Shown: piece by piece, positions 25,435-34,322 of the stretch
Numbering within the stretch: the first letter of the stretch is position 1
Layout: each line of letters begins with the position of its first letter
Assembly (NCBI GenBank): GCA_022712895.1
Contig: JAFLJS010000075.1
Location: 49,788-113,787, forward strand
Source: Desulfocapsa sp.
GTDB taxonomy: Bacteria > Desulfobacterota > Desulfobulbia > Desulfobulbales > Desulfocapsaceae
DNA: 64,000 nucleotides
Direction: 5' to 3'
Notes under the pieces: model-generated
The model's database searches: none
Told to the model about the DNA's origin: nothing
Seen by the model: only the letters and a program-made list of their open reading frames with translations
Program-made: the position numbers and the translations under genes

Positions 25435-25446
25435 GGCAGGGACGCC
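25435..25446 (+). promoter_or_regulatory. Predicted CsrA-binding hairpin in the flagellin 1 leader
   Basis: GGC-AGGGAC-GCC forms a short stem with GGA in the loop, and CAGGGA matches the CARGGA core of the CsrA consensus. A second GGA is in the ribosome binding site (25461-25465), which can itself pair with CCTC at 25455-25458. Confidence 0.55.
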
Positions 25447-25475
25447 GACAGACCCCTCTCGGAGGAACACAATAT

Positions 25476-27509
25476 ATGGCTCTTACAATTAATACAAATA
25501 TTCCCTCACTGAACGCCCAAAGAAATCTCAGTAAGTCACAGACTGATTTGAACCGGTCGATGCAACGACTATCTTCAGGGCTTCGCATCAATAGCGCAAA
25601 AGACGACGCCGCCGGTTTGGCAATTTCAGATCGTATGACCGCACAGATTAGAGGTATGAATCAGGCATCCCGTAACGCCAATGATGGGATATCAATGTCC
25701 CAGACAGCTGAAGGAGCTTTGCAGGAAAGTACCAATATTCTACAGCGAATGCGTGAGCTTGCGGTTCAATCTGCAAATGATACCAATAGTGCTTCCGATC
25801 GTTCTTCGCTAAACGATGAGGTTATTCAGCTTCAGGCTGAGCTTAACCGTATTGCTCAGACCACCGAATTTAATGGTCGTAAAGTAATAGATGGTACCCT
25901 GGAAGATGCAACATTTCAGGTTGGCCCCAATGCCGGTGTTAATCAGACGATCACCTTTTCAATCGATAGCGCCCTGGCGGAAGATTTGAGTTTTGTCGGT
26001 ACCGTAATAGATGCAACGAACGGAACTCCGCTCAGCGGTACAACCGTTACCGGTCCCATCGCAACTGGTGATTTAATTATAAATGAAAACCCGGTAGCAG
26101 CAGCTGCAGGAACAAATGCCGATATCGCCGCTGCTATTAATGCGGCCAATGGAACAGATATTGCGGCCGTTGTTAATGAACAAACTTTTGTCTTTGAGGA
26201 TATTGATCTTGAGGCTGTGGATGCTTCAATAGTAACCGGGACAGCAATAACCGCAGCGGTAGCTGGTGGTGGTGATTTGACAATTAATGGAAATACTGTA
26301 GCTGCGGTAGCTCTTGGCGCTGGCGGCAATACTGCTGCTGCCCTGGCAACTGCAATTGAAACTGCGGATGTAACCGTAACAGCCACCGCAGAAAGCAGTG
26401 TTGCAACATTAAGTATGGCAGAGTTTACTACTGTTGCCCAAACAGGTGGTGGTGATGCTTACACCCTTACCATAGGTGGTGAGGCAGTTATCAATGCTGT
26501 AGCAGCAGGTACTGTGACCATTGATGCCGCATATGTAGAAACTGCCATAGAAGGTCATGACTGGGCTGGTGCCGGGATTACACTTGGTGGCGACGCAGCG
26601 TCTGGTTACACTTTTACTGATGCAACAGGTGCTGATATTCAGATAGTAGAAACAATGGGCGCAAATGTTACAACGACTACCGGGCTTAGTGATGCAGCAG
26701 CCGTCTATGATCAGACAACTTATGGTTCTGTGAGTCTTTCTTCAAGCGCGGAGATTACCATTGCTGGTACCTTGGGAGACAGCGGACTGGCAGGTCTCGA
26801 TTCCGGTACCTATGCCATCCAATCGGATGGACTCGTCACAGGAACCTACACCCTTACCGTAGACTCAGTAGATATAGGTGTCGCCCCCGGGAACGATGGA
26901 ATGGTAAACGCTACAGACATCGTTGATGCCTTAAACACAGCCGGATATACCGCTTCCGTGGATCTTGCCACCAATGAAATCACCTTTGCCAATAACGACG
27001 GTTCCGACATGCTCCTACAGGAAACATCAACTGGTGTGAACACTGGTATAGGTTTTGAAGATACCGCTGCTGATGCTGTAGGAGTAATCCATTTGGGACA
27101 GATTGCATTTGACAGTGAATTTGATATTATTATTGAAGGAACTGCTGCAGGGCTTGCCGCAGCAGGTCTTGATACAACAGGTAATGCTACCACCACCATA
27201 GACCTGGTCTCCGTGGCAACACGTGAAGATGCCTGGGTTACCATAGCCAGTGTTGACGCGGCCCTTGAAGATATCGATACTATTCGTGGCGGCCTTGGTG
27301 CGGTGCAGAATCGATTTGAGTCAACCATTGCCAATCTGAATAACGTCGCTGAGAATCTTTCCGCAGCGCGATCTCGTATCCTTGATGCTGATATTGCCAT
27401 GGAGACCTCAGCCATGACCAAGAATAATATTCTGCAGCAGGCGGGTGTCTCTATTCTGGCCCAGGCCAATCAGACACCACAGCTTGCCTTGTCACTGCTA
27501 CAGGGATAA
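25476..27509 (+). CDS. fliC: Flagellin 1
   Basis: A 677-residue flagellin. The conserved N-terminal part (about 1-165: [51 protein letters not shown]) and C-terminal part (about 590-677: [40 protein letters not shown]) form the D0/D1 core and the FliS-binding tail. Between them is a large Ala/Gly/Thr-rich insert of about 420 residues with repeated flagellin-IN-like motifs (for example [19 protein letters not shown]). Length is well above the common 250-500. GGAGG at 25461-25465 lies upstream. The core is nearly identical to flagellin 2. Confidence 0.95.
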   Translation: MALTINTNIPSLNAQRNLSKSQTDLNRSMQRLSSGLRINSAKDDAAGLAISDRMTAQIRGMNQASRNANDGISMSQTAEGALQESTNILQRMRELAVQSANDTNSASDRSSLNDEVIQLQAELNRIAQTTEFNGRKVIDGTLEDATFQVGPNAGVNQTITFSIDSALAEDLSFVGTVIDATNGTPLSGTTVTGPIATGDLIINENPVAAAAGTNADIAAAINAANGTDIAAVVNEQTFVFEDIDLEAVDASIVTGTAITAAVAGGGDLTINGNTVAAVALGAGGNTAAALATAIETADVTVTATAESSVATLSMAEFTTVAQTGGGDAYTLTIGGEAVINAVAAGTVTIDAAYVETAIEGHDWAGAGITLGGDAASGYTFTDATGADIQIVETMGANVTTTTGLSDAAAVYDQTTYGSVSLSSSAEITIAGTLGDSGLAGLDSGTYAIQSDGLVTGTYTLTVDSVDIGVAPGNDGMVNATDIVDALNTAGYTASVDLATNEITFANNDGSDMLLQETSTGVNTGIGFEDTAADAVGVIHLGQIAFDSEFDIIIEGTAAGLAAAGLDTTGNATTTIDLVSVATREDAWVTIASVDAALEDIDTIRGGLGAVQNRFESTIANLNNVAENLSAARSRILDADIAMETSAMTKNNILQQAGVSILAQANQTPQLALSLLQG

Positions 27510-27530
27510 GACGAGGGGACTGGATTGAGT

Positions 27531-27571
27531 ATTCAGGAGTTGGACATAAATAAGTTGTCCAGCTCCTGAAT
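27531..27571 (+). terminator. Stem-loop after flagellin 1
   Basis: A 16-pair stem (27531-27546 with 27556-27571, one U-G pair) with a nine-base loop. It lacks a U-tract, so it may stabilise the flagellin mRNA 3' end or act with another factor rather than be a pure intrinsic terminator. Confidence 0.65.
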
Positions 27572-27663
27572 CTCGATACTTGATATTGTCTCGATGTTTA
27601 TATAACGATAACATGCCGAAAACAGAAAGGAATAAATTTTTATCAAAAAAATAACTTTTTTCC

Positions 27664-27691
27664 TAAAGAGAATAACAAACCCTGCCGATAA
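27664..27691 (+). promoter_or_regulatory. Sigma-28 (FliA) promoter of flagellin 2
   Basis: TAAA at 27664-27667 and a perfect GCCGATAA at 27684-27691, spaced by 16 bases. Expected start near 27698, about 180 bases before the gene. Confidence 0.88.
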
Positions 27692-27836
27692 GAATCAAAA
27701 GGAAAAAGGAAAGCTTGATAGTTGTCTTCTGTTTTTGATAAGCTATCTATAACGCAAAGGAAAAAACATACAGGAGGTGAAACAACAGAAACCAGATTTT
27801 TAGTAAAGATATACAGCAATTGATTTTTTAAAACCC

Positions 27837-27850
27837 GGGCAAGGACGCCC
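27837..27850 (+). promoter_or_regulatory. Predicted CsrA-binding hairpin in the flagellin 2 leader
   Basis: GGGC-AAGGAC-GCCC: a four-pair stem presenting GGA in a six-base loop; CAAGGA matches the CARGGA core. The motif GGCARGGACGCC is shared with the flagellin 1 leader. The ribosome binding site GGAGGA (27868-27873) lies 18 bases further on. Confidence 0.6.
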
Positions 27851-27878
27851 AATTTATTTATTTCATGGAGGATTTACC

Positions 27879-29924
27879 GTGGCTATAACTATTAACACAA
27901 ATGTAGCATCCCTCAACGCCCAACGTAATCTGGGTACTTCTCAATCTGCACTCAACAAATCAATGCAGCGCCTCTCTTCTGGTCTGCGAATTAACTCAGC
28001 TAAAGATGACGCTGCTGGTCTGGCTATTTCTGATCGTATGACCGCTCAGATTCGTGGTCTCAACCAGGCTGCCCGTAATGCCAATGATGGTATTTCTCTC
28101 TCTCAAACAGCTGAGGGAGCTCTTCAGGAAAGTACAAACATTCTGCAACGTATGCGTGAGCTTGCTGTCCAGTCTGCGAACGATACAAACAGTGCGTCTG
28201 ATCGTTCTTCCCTGAATGATGAAGTTACTCAGCTTCAGGCTGAGCTTGATCGTATTGCTCAGACCACTGAGTTTAACGGTCGTAAGCTTATTGACGGCTC
28301 TCTTTCTGATGCTACCTTCCAGGTTGGTGCCAATGCTGGAACCAATCAGACCATTTCTTTTGATATTGAAAGTGCCCTTGCTGCTGATCTGAGTCGGGTT
28401 GGTACAAACATTGGAGCTCCCAACGGCGAAGTGGTTGTCGGTACAGCTGTCACGGACGCAGGTTCACTCGCAGCTGGCTCCATCGCTGTCAATGGTACTG
28501 ATATAAGTGTAACTAATTCTGGGTCCAATGAGGATATCGTTACAGCTATTAATACAGCCGCTGGTGAAACCATAGCTACCGCAGTTAATGAGCAGACTTT
28601 TACATTTGAAGATGTTGATTTGAATGGTACCGCTAGCTCATCACTGGTACTTACTGGTGCGTCTTTTGTTGGCACAGCTTTGGATGTAAACGGTGTCGAT
28701 GTCGGTGCGGTTACCAAAGCTGATGGTGGTAATTTTGCTCAAGATGTTGCTGACGCTATTGAGACTGCCGATTCTCTTATTGTTGCGACTGTGGGAACCT
28801 CCACGTCAGGTAGCCTTGGTGCTTTGACAACAATTACTACAGGCATCGGAGAAGCTTATACGCTTAACGTGAATGGGGATACTGCCGACCTTCTTGACGT
28901 TGGCGCTAGTGCTACTCTCGCAGATGCTGATGTAGTAAGCACTATAGAAGCCCATGCTCAAACTACCGGTACACTTGCTGGTGGTGATCTTCAGTATACT
29001 GATGATTCAGGTAATGTCTTAGCCATTACGGGAACTGACGAAACAAACCTCGTTTTTTCCTCAGCAACAGGTGTCGATATAGATCTAACAGAAAGTGATA
29101 CTACGGCTGCTGGTGTCGGATATGAAACTACAATAGCCGGCGCTACTCAGACTGATGTCGGTACCATTTCATTGAGCAGTTCTGCAGATATTACATTCAC
29201 CGGTGCAGGTGGTGGTATCACTACTGGTGATGACTCAACTGCAGCCACCTATGTACTTACAGTTGATAGTGCAGATGTAAATGTTACTGCTGGTGCTGAC
29301 GGCTTTGTTACTGGCCAGGATGTTGCTGACGCTTTAATTAGTGCGGGATTTACAGCCTCAGTCGATGGTAGTGAAGTCTCATTTGCAAATTCAGATGGTG
29401 CCGATATGAATCTGCAAGAGGTAATCACTGACGGAGCTGATGACTCTGCTGTTGCAACTGTTGCAGTTGGAGCAGGTTTTGCTGATGCTGATGTTGATGA
29501 TGCTGGTATAGATTATGAGGGTCAAATTTCTCTCGATAGCACTAGTGACATAACACTGACTGGAGTAGGTCTGGCAGCAGCTGGTCTTGATGCTGTTGGT
29601 AATGCAACCACTACCATTGACCAGGTCTCTGTTGATACCCGCGAAAATGCATGGGTAGCTATTGAATCAGTAGATGCAGCCCTTGCCGATATCGACACCA
29701 TCCGTGGTGGTCTCGGTGCTGTGCAGAATCGTTTTGAGTCAACCATTGCTAACCTGAACAACGTTGCAGAGAATCTTTCCGCAGCCCGTTCTCGTATCCT
29801 TGACGCTGATATCGCCATGGAGACTTCTGCAATGACCAAGAACAATATTCTGCAGCAGGCTGGTGTTTCAATTCTGGCCCAGGCCAACCAGCAGCCACAG
29901 TTGGCTCTGTCACTCTTAGGTTAA
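27879..29924 (+). CDS. fliC: Flagellin 2
   Basis: A 681-residue flagellin with GTG start and GGAGGA six bases upstream. N- and C-terminal cores match flagellin 1 almost residue for residue ([50 protein letters not shown]), while the central insert (about 170-595) is diverged but still shares blocks such as AVNEQTF and IETAD, and IN-like motifs ([23 protein letters not shown]). It is the better candidate for the major filament protein because its sigma-28 promoter is perfect. This is inference. Confidence 0.95.
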   Translation: MAITINTNVASLNAQRNLGTSQSALNKSMQRLSSGLRINSAKDDAAGLAISDRMTAQIRGLNQAARNANDGISLSQTAEGALQESTNILQRMRELAVQSANDTNSASDRSSLNDEVTQLQAELDRIAQTTEFNGRKLIDGSLSDATFQVGANAGTNQTISFDIESALAADLSRVGTNIGAPNGEVVVGTAVTDAGSLAAGSIAVNGTDISVTNSGSNEDIVTAINTAAGETIATAVNEQTFTFEDVDLNGTASSSLVLTGASFVGTALDVNGVDVGAVTKADGGNFAQDVADAIETADSLIVATVGTSTSGSLGALTTITTGIGEAYTLNVNGDTADLLDVGASATLADADVVSTIEAHAQTTGTLAGGDLQYTDDSGNVLAITGTDETNLVFSSATGVDIDLTESDTTAAGVGYETTIAGATQTDVGTISLSSSADITFTGAGGGITTGDDSTAATYVLTVDSADVNVTAGADGFVTGQDVADALISAGFTASVDGSEVSFANSDGADMNLQEVITDGADDSAVATVAVGAGFADADVDDAGIDYEGQISLDSTSDITLTGVGLAAAGLDAVGNATTTIDQVSVDTRENAWVAIESVDAALADIDTIRGGLGAVQNRFESTIANLNNVAENLSAARSRILDADIAMETSAMTKNNILQQAGVSILAQANQQPQLALSLLG

Positions 29925-29940
29925 TTCTAAACTCAACCTG

Positions 29941-29965
29941 GGGGCTGGAAGTCTCAGCCTCCAGC
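29941..29965 (+). terminator. Weak stem-loop after flagellin 2
   Basis: GGGGCTG (29941-29947) can pair with CAGCCTC (29955-29961), or GCTGGA (29944-29949) with TCCAGC (29960-29965); the two folds exclude each other. A run of seven T lies about 25 bases later. A switch-like terminator is possible but unproven. Confidence 0.35.
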
Positions 29966-30098
29966 ATGTAAAGCACCTTGGAGAATTATTTTTTTGTTTA
30001 TAGGAAAACTTTTAAGCAACGGGGTAATTTTCCAGGGTAGTTTTTTTGAAAATTATGAATAACCTGAAAGATAGCAGTTTATGCTAGAGGAGTAAATT

Positions 30099-30458
30099 AT
30101 GTCAGTTGAAGCAATTAATGCAACAGGGTCAAGCCTGCAACAGGTGGCAAGGGCAGCTGACGGTGTGGATTCCGGACGCAAGGATCTGAAAAAGGGAGAG
30201 GTGAATCTGGAAAAGGCAGCTGCTCCCGAGAGTAGTAATGTCCAGCCGGAAGAGCTTTTGAGTCAGATAAAGTCACTTACAGAGGACGGTCTTTATAGTG
30301 TTCGCTTTGAAAACAATCAGGAGTTTAATCAGCTGATTGTTAAGGTTGTGGATACTGAAACTAATGAAGTTATTCGTCAGGTTCCGGCAGAAGAGGTTTT
30401 GACCATGAAAGCCAGCCTCGAAAGCCTGCGCGGTAATATTGTAAATACCGTAGAATAA
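30099..30458 (+). CDS. flaG: Flagellar protein FlaG
   Basis: A 119-residue FlaG-family protein; the conserved C-terminal part (about 65-119) reads VRFENNQEFNQLIVKVVDTE then VIRQVPAEEVLTMKASLESL. FlaG is linked to filament length in several bacteria; its biochemical role is not settled. AGAGGAG at 30086-30092 precedes the ATG. It stands between flagellin 2 and fliD, the usual place. Confidence 0.9.
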   Translation: MSVEAINATGSSLQQVARAADGVDSGRKDLKKGEVNLEKAAAPESSNVQPEELLSQIKSLTEDGLYSVRFENNQEFNQLIVKVVDTETNEVIRQVPAEEVLTMKASLESLRGNIVNTVE

Positions 30459-30517
30459 CAAAGTTATTATTTGTAAGTACAGTTAATTAGTCACTAAAAT
30501 CCGCTGAGGAGTATGGT

Positions 30518-31954
30518 ATGGCAGAGATAAGTTTCGGTGGCCTAGCCACGGGTCTGCCCACAGAAGACCTGGTCACTAGCCTGATGGTTATAGAACGCAG
30601 ACCATTGGATCGTCTGGAGGCCGACAGGGAATATGAGACGATTCGTCTTCAGGCATATGAGCAGTTTGATGCCAAGCTGGAAGATCTCCGTGCAGCCGCT
30701 GGGAATCTTAATATTACCAGTGATGTTCAGACCACCAAGGTACGGCTCAGTTCAGAAGAAAATATTACCGCGTCCTCAAATGGTGCCCGTGAAGGCAGTT
30801 ATGATATTTCCGTGGTCCAGCTTGCTCAGATGCAAAAGACTGTCACCGATGGGTACAGTTCCGAAACCGAAAGTATTTTCGGCACAGGAACCTTCGCCAT
30901 CAATGATACTGGAATAGTGATTGATGATTCCAATAATTCCCTCCAGGGGTTAATGGAAGCCATTAACAGTATATCTGAAGAGACTGGCGTATATGCATCT
31001 ATTATTAACGATGGCAGCGACAGTGAAAATTATCATATCGTTCTCACCGGCAAAGATGCTTCAACAAGTTTTTCTCTCAGCTATGATTTTAAAGATGCAG
31101 AAAACAATCCGATTGCTTTTTCTGCCTCTAATGTGCGTACCGCCCAACAGGCCATTGCTTATGTTGATGGTATTGAGGTGGTGAGTAATACCAATACGCT
31201 CACCGGTGTTATTGCCGGAGTTACCTTCAATCTCAATAAAGAAAGTGAGATTATTACTCCTGCTGCCGACGGCAACCCTGCAGTGTACGAGACCAGCACC
31301 CTGAATGTTGAAGCGGACAGCGAGAGTCTTAAAGAAAAAATTTCAACTTTTGTCACCAGCTATAATGCCGTAATGGACTGGATTCGTTCCGGCTATGATG
31401 TGGTTATTGAAACCGCAGAAAAATCTGAAGATGGTGACGATGATGAAGAGCAGACCCTCAGTGATTACCTGAGAGGTGATTCAACAATTAATGGCATTAA
31501 GCGCAGTCTACAGTCAATGTTATCCGATTCGGTTGGCAGCAGTGGTTCTTTGCAGATTCTTAGTGAGATCGGGATCTCCACCCAATCCGATGGAACGCTG
31601 CATATAAATAACGGTAAACTTGATGAGGCATTAGACGCAAAATTTGATGATGTCGTCAAACTGCTGGCTGGTGAGAGTAGCAACGATGGAGTGATGAAGA
31701 AATTCAACTCCTATCTGGTTAATATCACATCGGCAACAGAGGGCATGTATGCAGAAAAACGTGACCGCTATGACAATGCAGTGCGTAGACTCGATGATCA
31801 GATAGCTCAAAAAGAACCGTTGATTGCCAAGATAGAAGAACGTATTAGGGCACAGTTTAACGCCATGGAACTTCTGGTGAGTAATCTGAATGCTCAAAGT
31901 GACTATCTGACACAGCAGATGGATATGCTTTCCAATATGTATAACAGGAATTAG
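30518..31954 (+). CDS. fliD: Flagellar filament cap protein FliD
   Basis: A 478-residue FliD (HAP2). N-terminal FliD domain: FGGLATGLPTEDLVTSLMVI followed by ERRPLDRLEADREYE; a central flagellin-like D2/D3 region; and the C-terminal FliD domain with LSDYLRGDSTINGIKRSLQS, GSLQILSEIGISTQSDGTL and a coiled-coil end (EKRDRYDNAVRRLDDQIAQK, RIRAQFNAMELLVSNLNAQS). FliD caps the filament and guides flagellin folding. GAGGAG precedes the ATG and fliS begins two bases after its stop. Confidence 0.95.
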   Translation: MAEISFGGLATGLPTEDLVTSLMVIERRPLDRLEADREYETIRLQAYEQFDAKLEDLRAAAGNLNITSDVQTTKVRLSSEENITASSNGAREGSYDISVVQLAQMQKTVTDGYSSETESIFGTGTFAINDTGIVIDDSNNSLQGLMEAINSISEETGVYASIINDGSDSENYHIVLTGKDASTSFSLSYDFKDAENNPIAFSASNVRTAQQAIAYVDGIEVVSNTNTLTGVIAGVTFNLNKESEIITPAADGNPAVYETSTLNVEADSESLKEKISTFVTSYNAVMDWIRSGYDVVIETAEKSEDGDDDEEQTLSDYLRGDSTINGIKRSLQSMLSDSVGSSGSLQILSEIGISTQSDGTLHINNGKLDEALDAKFDDVVKLLAGESSNDGVMKKFNSYLVNITSATEGMYAEKRDRYDNAVRRLDDQIAQKEPLIAKIEERIRAQFNAMELLVSNLNAQSDYLTQQMDMLSNMYNRN

Positions 31955-31956
31955 AG

Positions 31957-32427
31957 ATGAATAACCCATATAAATTCAATCAGTATCAGCAGAACCAGGT
32001 TAACACAGCTTCTCCTGAGCAAATTCTTCTGATGCTGTATGACGGTGCCATTCGTTTTACCAGAGAAGCGATTAGTGGTGTTGAAGAAAACAAGCCTAAG
32101 CTGAGAATCCATGGTGTCTCTAAGGCAATGGCCATTGTAACGGAATTTTCCAACACTCTGAATCATGATATCGGTGGCAAGATTGCGGAAGATCTTCATG
32201 AACTGTATGCATTTATGATCCGTGAACTCACCAGTGCTAATATTAATAACGATGTCGAAAAACTTAAGGTCGTAGAAAAACTACTCATGGATCTGCGCCA
32301 AACCTGGGGGGAAGCTGTTGTGATAAGCAAACAAGAAAAGGTTGCTGCTCATGTGAAGACGAAGAGTACTGAACACGCTGAGCCCTCCCACCGAGACAAC
32401 TACACACCTTTTGCTGTCTCAAGCTGA
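31957..32427 (+). CDS. fliS: Flagellin export chaperone FliS
   Basis: A 156-residue FliS that binds the C-terminal tail of flagellin before export. Family signs: NPYKFNQYQQNQVNTASPEQ, ILLMLYDGAIRFTREAISGV, AMAIVTEFSNTLNHDIGGKI and LYAFMIRELTSANINNDVEK. The C-terminal 25 residues are a polar extension. In B. subtilis FliS also shapes the FliW-CsrA loop by binding flagellin; fliW and csrA lie 1.1 kb away here. Confidence 0.94.
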   Translation: MNNPYKFNQYQQNQVNTASPEQILLMLYDGAIRFTREAISGVEENKPKLRIHGVSKAMAIVTEFSNTLNHDIGGKIAEDLHELYAFMIRELTSANINNDVEKLKVVEKLLMDLRQTWGEAVVISKQEKVAAHVKTKSTEHAEPSHRDNYTPFAVSS

Positions 32428-32440
32428 TCGGAAAAAAGTG

Positions 32441-32851
32441 ATGAATAGTGAAGTAGAAACGCTGATACTGCAATCCCTTAAAGAGCATTCTGAAATGCTT
32501 GCTATGCTTAAAGCTCTGCAGCGTGAAATTGATACCCATTCGGTAGCCTATCTAGAGCAATTCAATACCAATTACCATACTCTACAGCAGCAGAGCCAGG
32601 GAACGGATAATAAATTGTTTAAGCAGCTGGATCTGGAAGGTATTTCTAAAAATATCAGGCAACAACTTGATCATAGAAAATCAATGCAGCAGGATATTCT
32701 GGATCTATTGAAAAAGACTGTTCCCAGGGCTAATATAGCGAAAACTTTGATGGCGAGTGAGATTCAGAGCATTCAAAAAGGAAGAACGGCCTTAAGTGGT
32801 TATAAGAGCCAGCTCAATAATCAAGGAAAGATTGTGAACAGGGCCTCCTAG
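32441..32851 (+). CDS. Helical flagellar chaperone-like protein (FliT/FlgN-like)
   Basis: About 136 residues, nearly all alpha-helical with heptad patterns (ILQSLKEHSEMLAMLKALQR; LDHRKSMQQDILDLLKKTVP), and no membrane segment. Position after fliS and general shape suggest an export chaperone of the FliT or FlgN kind, but I see no sequence signature that proves it. Start ATG 32441 fits the GGAAAAAAG upstream better than TTG 32411, which lies within fliS. A real flgN is at 36797-37150. Confidence 0.6.
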   Translation: MNSEVETLILQSLKEHSEMLAMLKALQREIDTHSVAYLEQFNTNYHTLQQQSQGTDNKLFKQLDLEGISKNIRQQLDHRKSMQQDILDLLKKTVPRANIAKTLMASEIQSIQKGRTALSGYKSQLNNQGKIVNRAS

Positions 32852-32899
32852 GCATTGATGGTTGTCCGAAAATAGAGAACAACATGGTATATGTAACTT

Positions 32900-33298
32900 A
32901 TGAAAACAATAGATGAATGTTTAAAGGAGTCTATTGCAAACTACAAAAATCTTACTGCAAAAATTATAGAGTTGGGCGAAAGAATTGAGATTCTGGAACC
33001 CGATGAAATACAAAAAGAGTGTGTATCAATAAGAGAGTTGCAGGCAGTAGTTGTTGAGCATGAAGATAAACTGTGCCAGCTTATGTCTTTTATCGGTCGG
33101 GAAACTCTGGATAACCCGCTGGTTGGTGAATACCAGCGAGCTCTTGATTCTGCAATCAGAGAAGCTGCCAATATTGACTCTAAGGCCCGACTTCGAAGAA
33201 GTTTACTCCTTCAGGAGATAGGCAAAAATGAGGTGTATCCAAAACAAGATTCAGGTGATAGTGGAGTTGTGACGAAATCTGATTCTTTGCTGCATTAA
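32900..33298 (+). CDS. Helical protein of unknown function after fliS
   Basis: A 132-residue soluble, helical protein: long amphipathic helices (LTAKIIELGERIEILEPDEI; VSIRELQAVVVEHEDKLCQL) and a polar C-terminus. I do not recognise the family. It ends the plus-strand filament block (flagellins, flaG, fliD, fliS) and may be another chaperone or FliT-like factor. No clear ribosome binding site precedes the ATG. It is followed by a REP-like repeat. Confidence 0.55.
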   Translation: MKTIDECLKESIANYKNLTAKIIELGERIEILEPDEIQKECVSIRELQAVVVEHEDKLCQLMSFIGRETLDNPLVGEYQRALDSAIREAANIDSKARLRRSLLLQEIGKNEVYPKQDSGDSGVVTKSDSLLH

Positions 33299-33375
33299 AT
33301 CAATTAAGTTTTATCGTTCTTGTATTCCTATCACATGATTACCATCTAATCTCAGGTAAGTTCACAAAATGGCAT

Positions 33376-33424
33376 TGTAGGAGTCCCGCCCCTGCGGGCG
33401 ATAGTACCTTTGTTCGGATGATTG
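33376..33424 (+). repeat. REP-like palindromic repeat, copy 1
   Basis: Begins TGTAGGAGTCCCG and contains a hairpin CCCGC-CCCT-GCGGG, then a GTACC-TTTGTTCGG-ATGATT tail. It resembles the GTAG-starting REP elements mobilised by RAYT (TnpA-REP) transposases. It lies in the gap between the unknown gene and fliW; no transposase gene is in the window. See the two copies at 49730-49870. Confidence 0.65.
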
Positions 33425-33534
33425 TGCTGTAAGCAACACCCATAATTCCCTCCTGTCATTATTCCCATCAATAACTTAACTGAATACCTCCCTCCTCCAG
33501 AGCATGTTCACTTTATACCTGACCCGTAAGCTGT

Positions 33535-33987
33535 TTATTTCGCTTGTTCGCGTTCAGGTTTGACATCACCTGCCGGCAGCGGTGTTTTAGAATTAAAGTT
33601 TGTTTTTTCAAGAATAACCTGAATGGCTCTGTTTGTTTTTGGGGCAAAAAGAACCGGTGCTACAAGGTTAAGGGTTATTTTCTGATCCGGTGGTACAGTA
33701 ACGACGGCAAGTACATAACAATCATCGTCGTCTTTGATATGTAATGAGCTTTTTTCCGAGTTGTCGGGTTGGATCTGGTAATCAAAAAAGAAATTTGTGG
33801 GATCAGTGAGAACAAAAGCGATATCACCATCATCAATACTTTGAATCCAGAAGAGAGGGCCTTTCTTTTTGTTGGGCATAACTATAAAATCATGTAGGGT
33901 GGGGAAGCCAATCATTCCGGCAGGAAAGTGAAGGAGGTTGGCTGGATCATATTCAACTTTTCCGAATCGTGTCTGTATGGTTCTCAT
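33535..33987 (-). CDS. fliW: Flagellar assembly factor FliW
   Basis: A 150-residue FliW: IQTRFGKVEYDPANLLHFPA, GMIGFPTLHDFIVMP, PLFWIQSIDDGDIAFVLTDP and VLAVVTVPPDQKITLNLVAP are typical. FliW binds flagellin or CsrA; when free it blocks CsrA, releasing flagellin translation. Its start overlaps the csrA stop by four bases. A polar tail of about 20 residues is added at the C-terminus. Confidence 0.95.
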   Translation of the reverse strand: MRTIQTRFGKVEYDPANLLHFPAGMIGFPTLHDFIVMPNKKKGPLFWIQSIDDGDIAFVLTDPTNFFFDYQIQPDNSEKSSLHIKDDDDCYVLAVVTVPPDQKITLNLVAPVLFAPKTNRAIQVILEKTNFNSKTPLPAGDVKPEREQAK

Positions 33988-34226
33988 TTCTCTTTTTTCT
34001 CAGTTGAAAGGTTGGTACTGAGAGAATCAAGGGCATCCATGTCCCATTGGGTGGCCATCTTATTCTCTTCTATTATACGGTCATAGACTTCCTGGCGGTA
34101 TATTTTACTTTCTTTTGGGGCATCTATCCCAATACGGATACTGCCTCCCTTTATTTCAATGATCTTGATTGTTATATCATCGCCGATAATAAGTCCTTCA
34201 CCAGCCTTTCGAGTAAGAACGAGCAT
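33984..34226 (-). CDS. csrA: Carbon storage regulator CsrA
   Basis: An 80-residue RNA-binding regulator with the canonical start MLVLTRKAGEGLIIGDDITI and the GSIRIGIDAPKESKIYRQEV core. The C-terminal 20 residues are longer than enterobacterial CsrA, as often in FliW-controlled forms. Start ATG 34226 fits both the family and GGAGAG just upstream; a TTG at 34238 would add four residues. It is cotranscribed with fliW and probably represses the flagellin mRNAs, whose leaders have matching hairpins. Confidence 0.95.
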   Translation of the reverse strand: MLVLTRKAGEGLIIGDDITIKIIEIKGGSIRIGIDAPKESKIYRQEVYDRIIEENKMATQWDMDALDSLSTNLSTEKKEK

Positions 34227-34277
34227 ATTGCTCTCCAATAAAAATTCTACGTAACATATGAAAACAAATACTATCCA

Positions 34278-34306
34278 ATGCTATGACGAATTGGATTGAA
34301 TGTCAA
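34278..34306 (-). promoter_or_regulatory. Candidate sigma-70 promoter for csrA-fliW
   Basis: On the minus strand TTGACA (34301-34306) and TAGCAT (34278-34283) are spaced by 17 bases, about 50 bases before csrA. The -35 is perfect, the -10 partial. It implies that csrA-fliW can be expressed apart from flgKL. Confidence 0.5.
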
Positions 34307-34322
34307 TCGAATGTGTAATGAT

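Larger units (their letters stand above)
25077..25475. other. Divergent regulatory region between PilZ operon and flagellin 1
   Basis: Roughly 400 bases with no gene. On the plus strand it holds a sigma-54 candidate (25153-25169), a sigma-28 promoter (25349-25376) and the flagellin leader with a CsrA-type hairpin. No convincing minus-strand promoter for the PilZ genes was found. Confidence 0.6.
27510..27878 (+). other. Intergenic and leader region between the two flagellins
   Basis: About 370 bases without a gene: a terminator-like stem-loop (27531-27571), a sigma-28 promoter (27664-27691) and a leader of about 180 bases. The leader holds several purine-rich AGGA stretches, including CAGGAGG at 27771-27777, and a CsrA-type hairpin at 27837-27850. 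The CAGGAGG site is not followed by a usable reading frame that I could defend. Confidence 0.6.

Noticed and set aside
27771..27777. CAGGAGG in the flagellin 2 leader as the ribosome binding site of a small gene
   Set aside because: No start codon at suitable distance opens a frame of useful length; it may instead be part of CsrA regulation.
25943..29887. Long minus-strand reading frames opposite both flagellin genes (121 to 207 codons)
   Set aside because: They mirror the Ala/Thr-rich codons of the flagellins, have no ribosome binding sites and no recognisable protein features.
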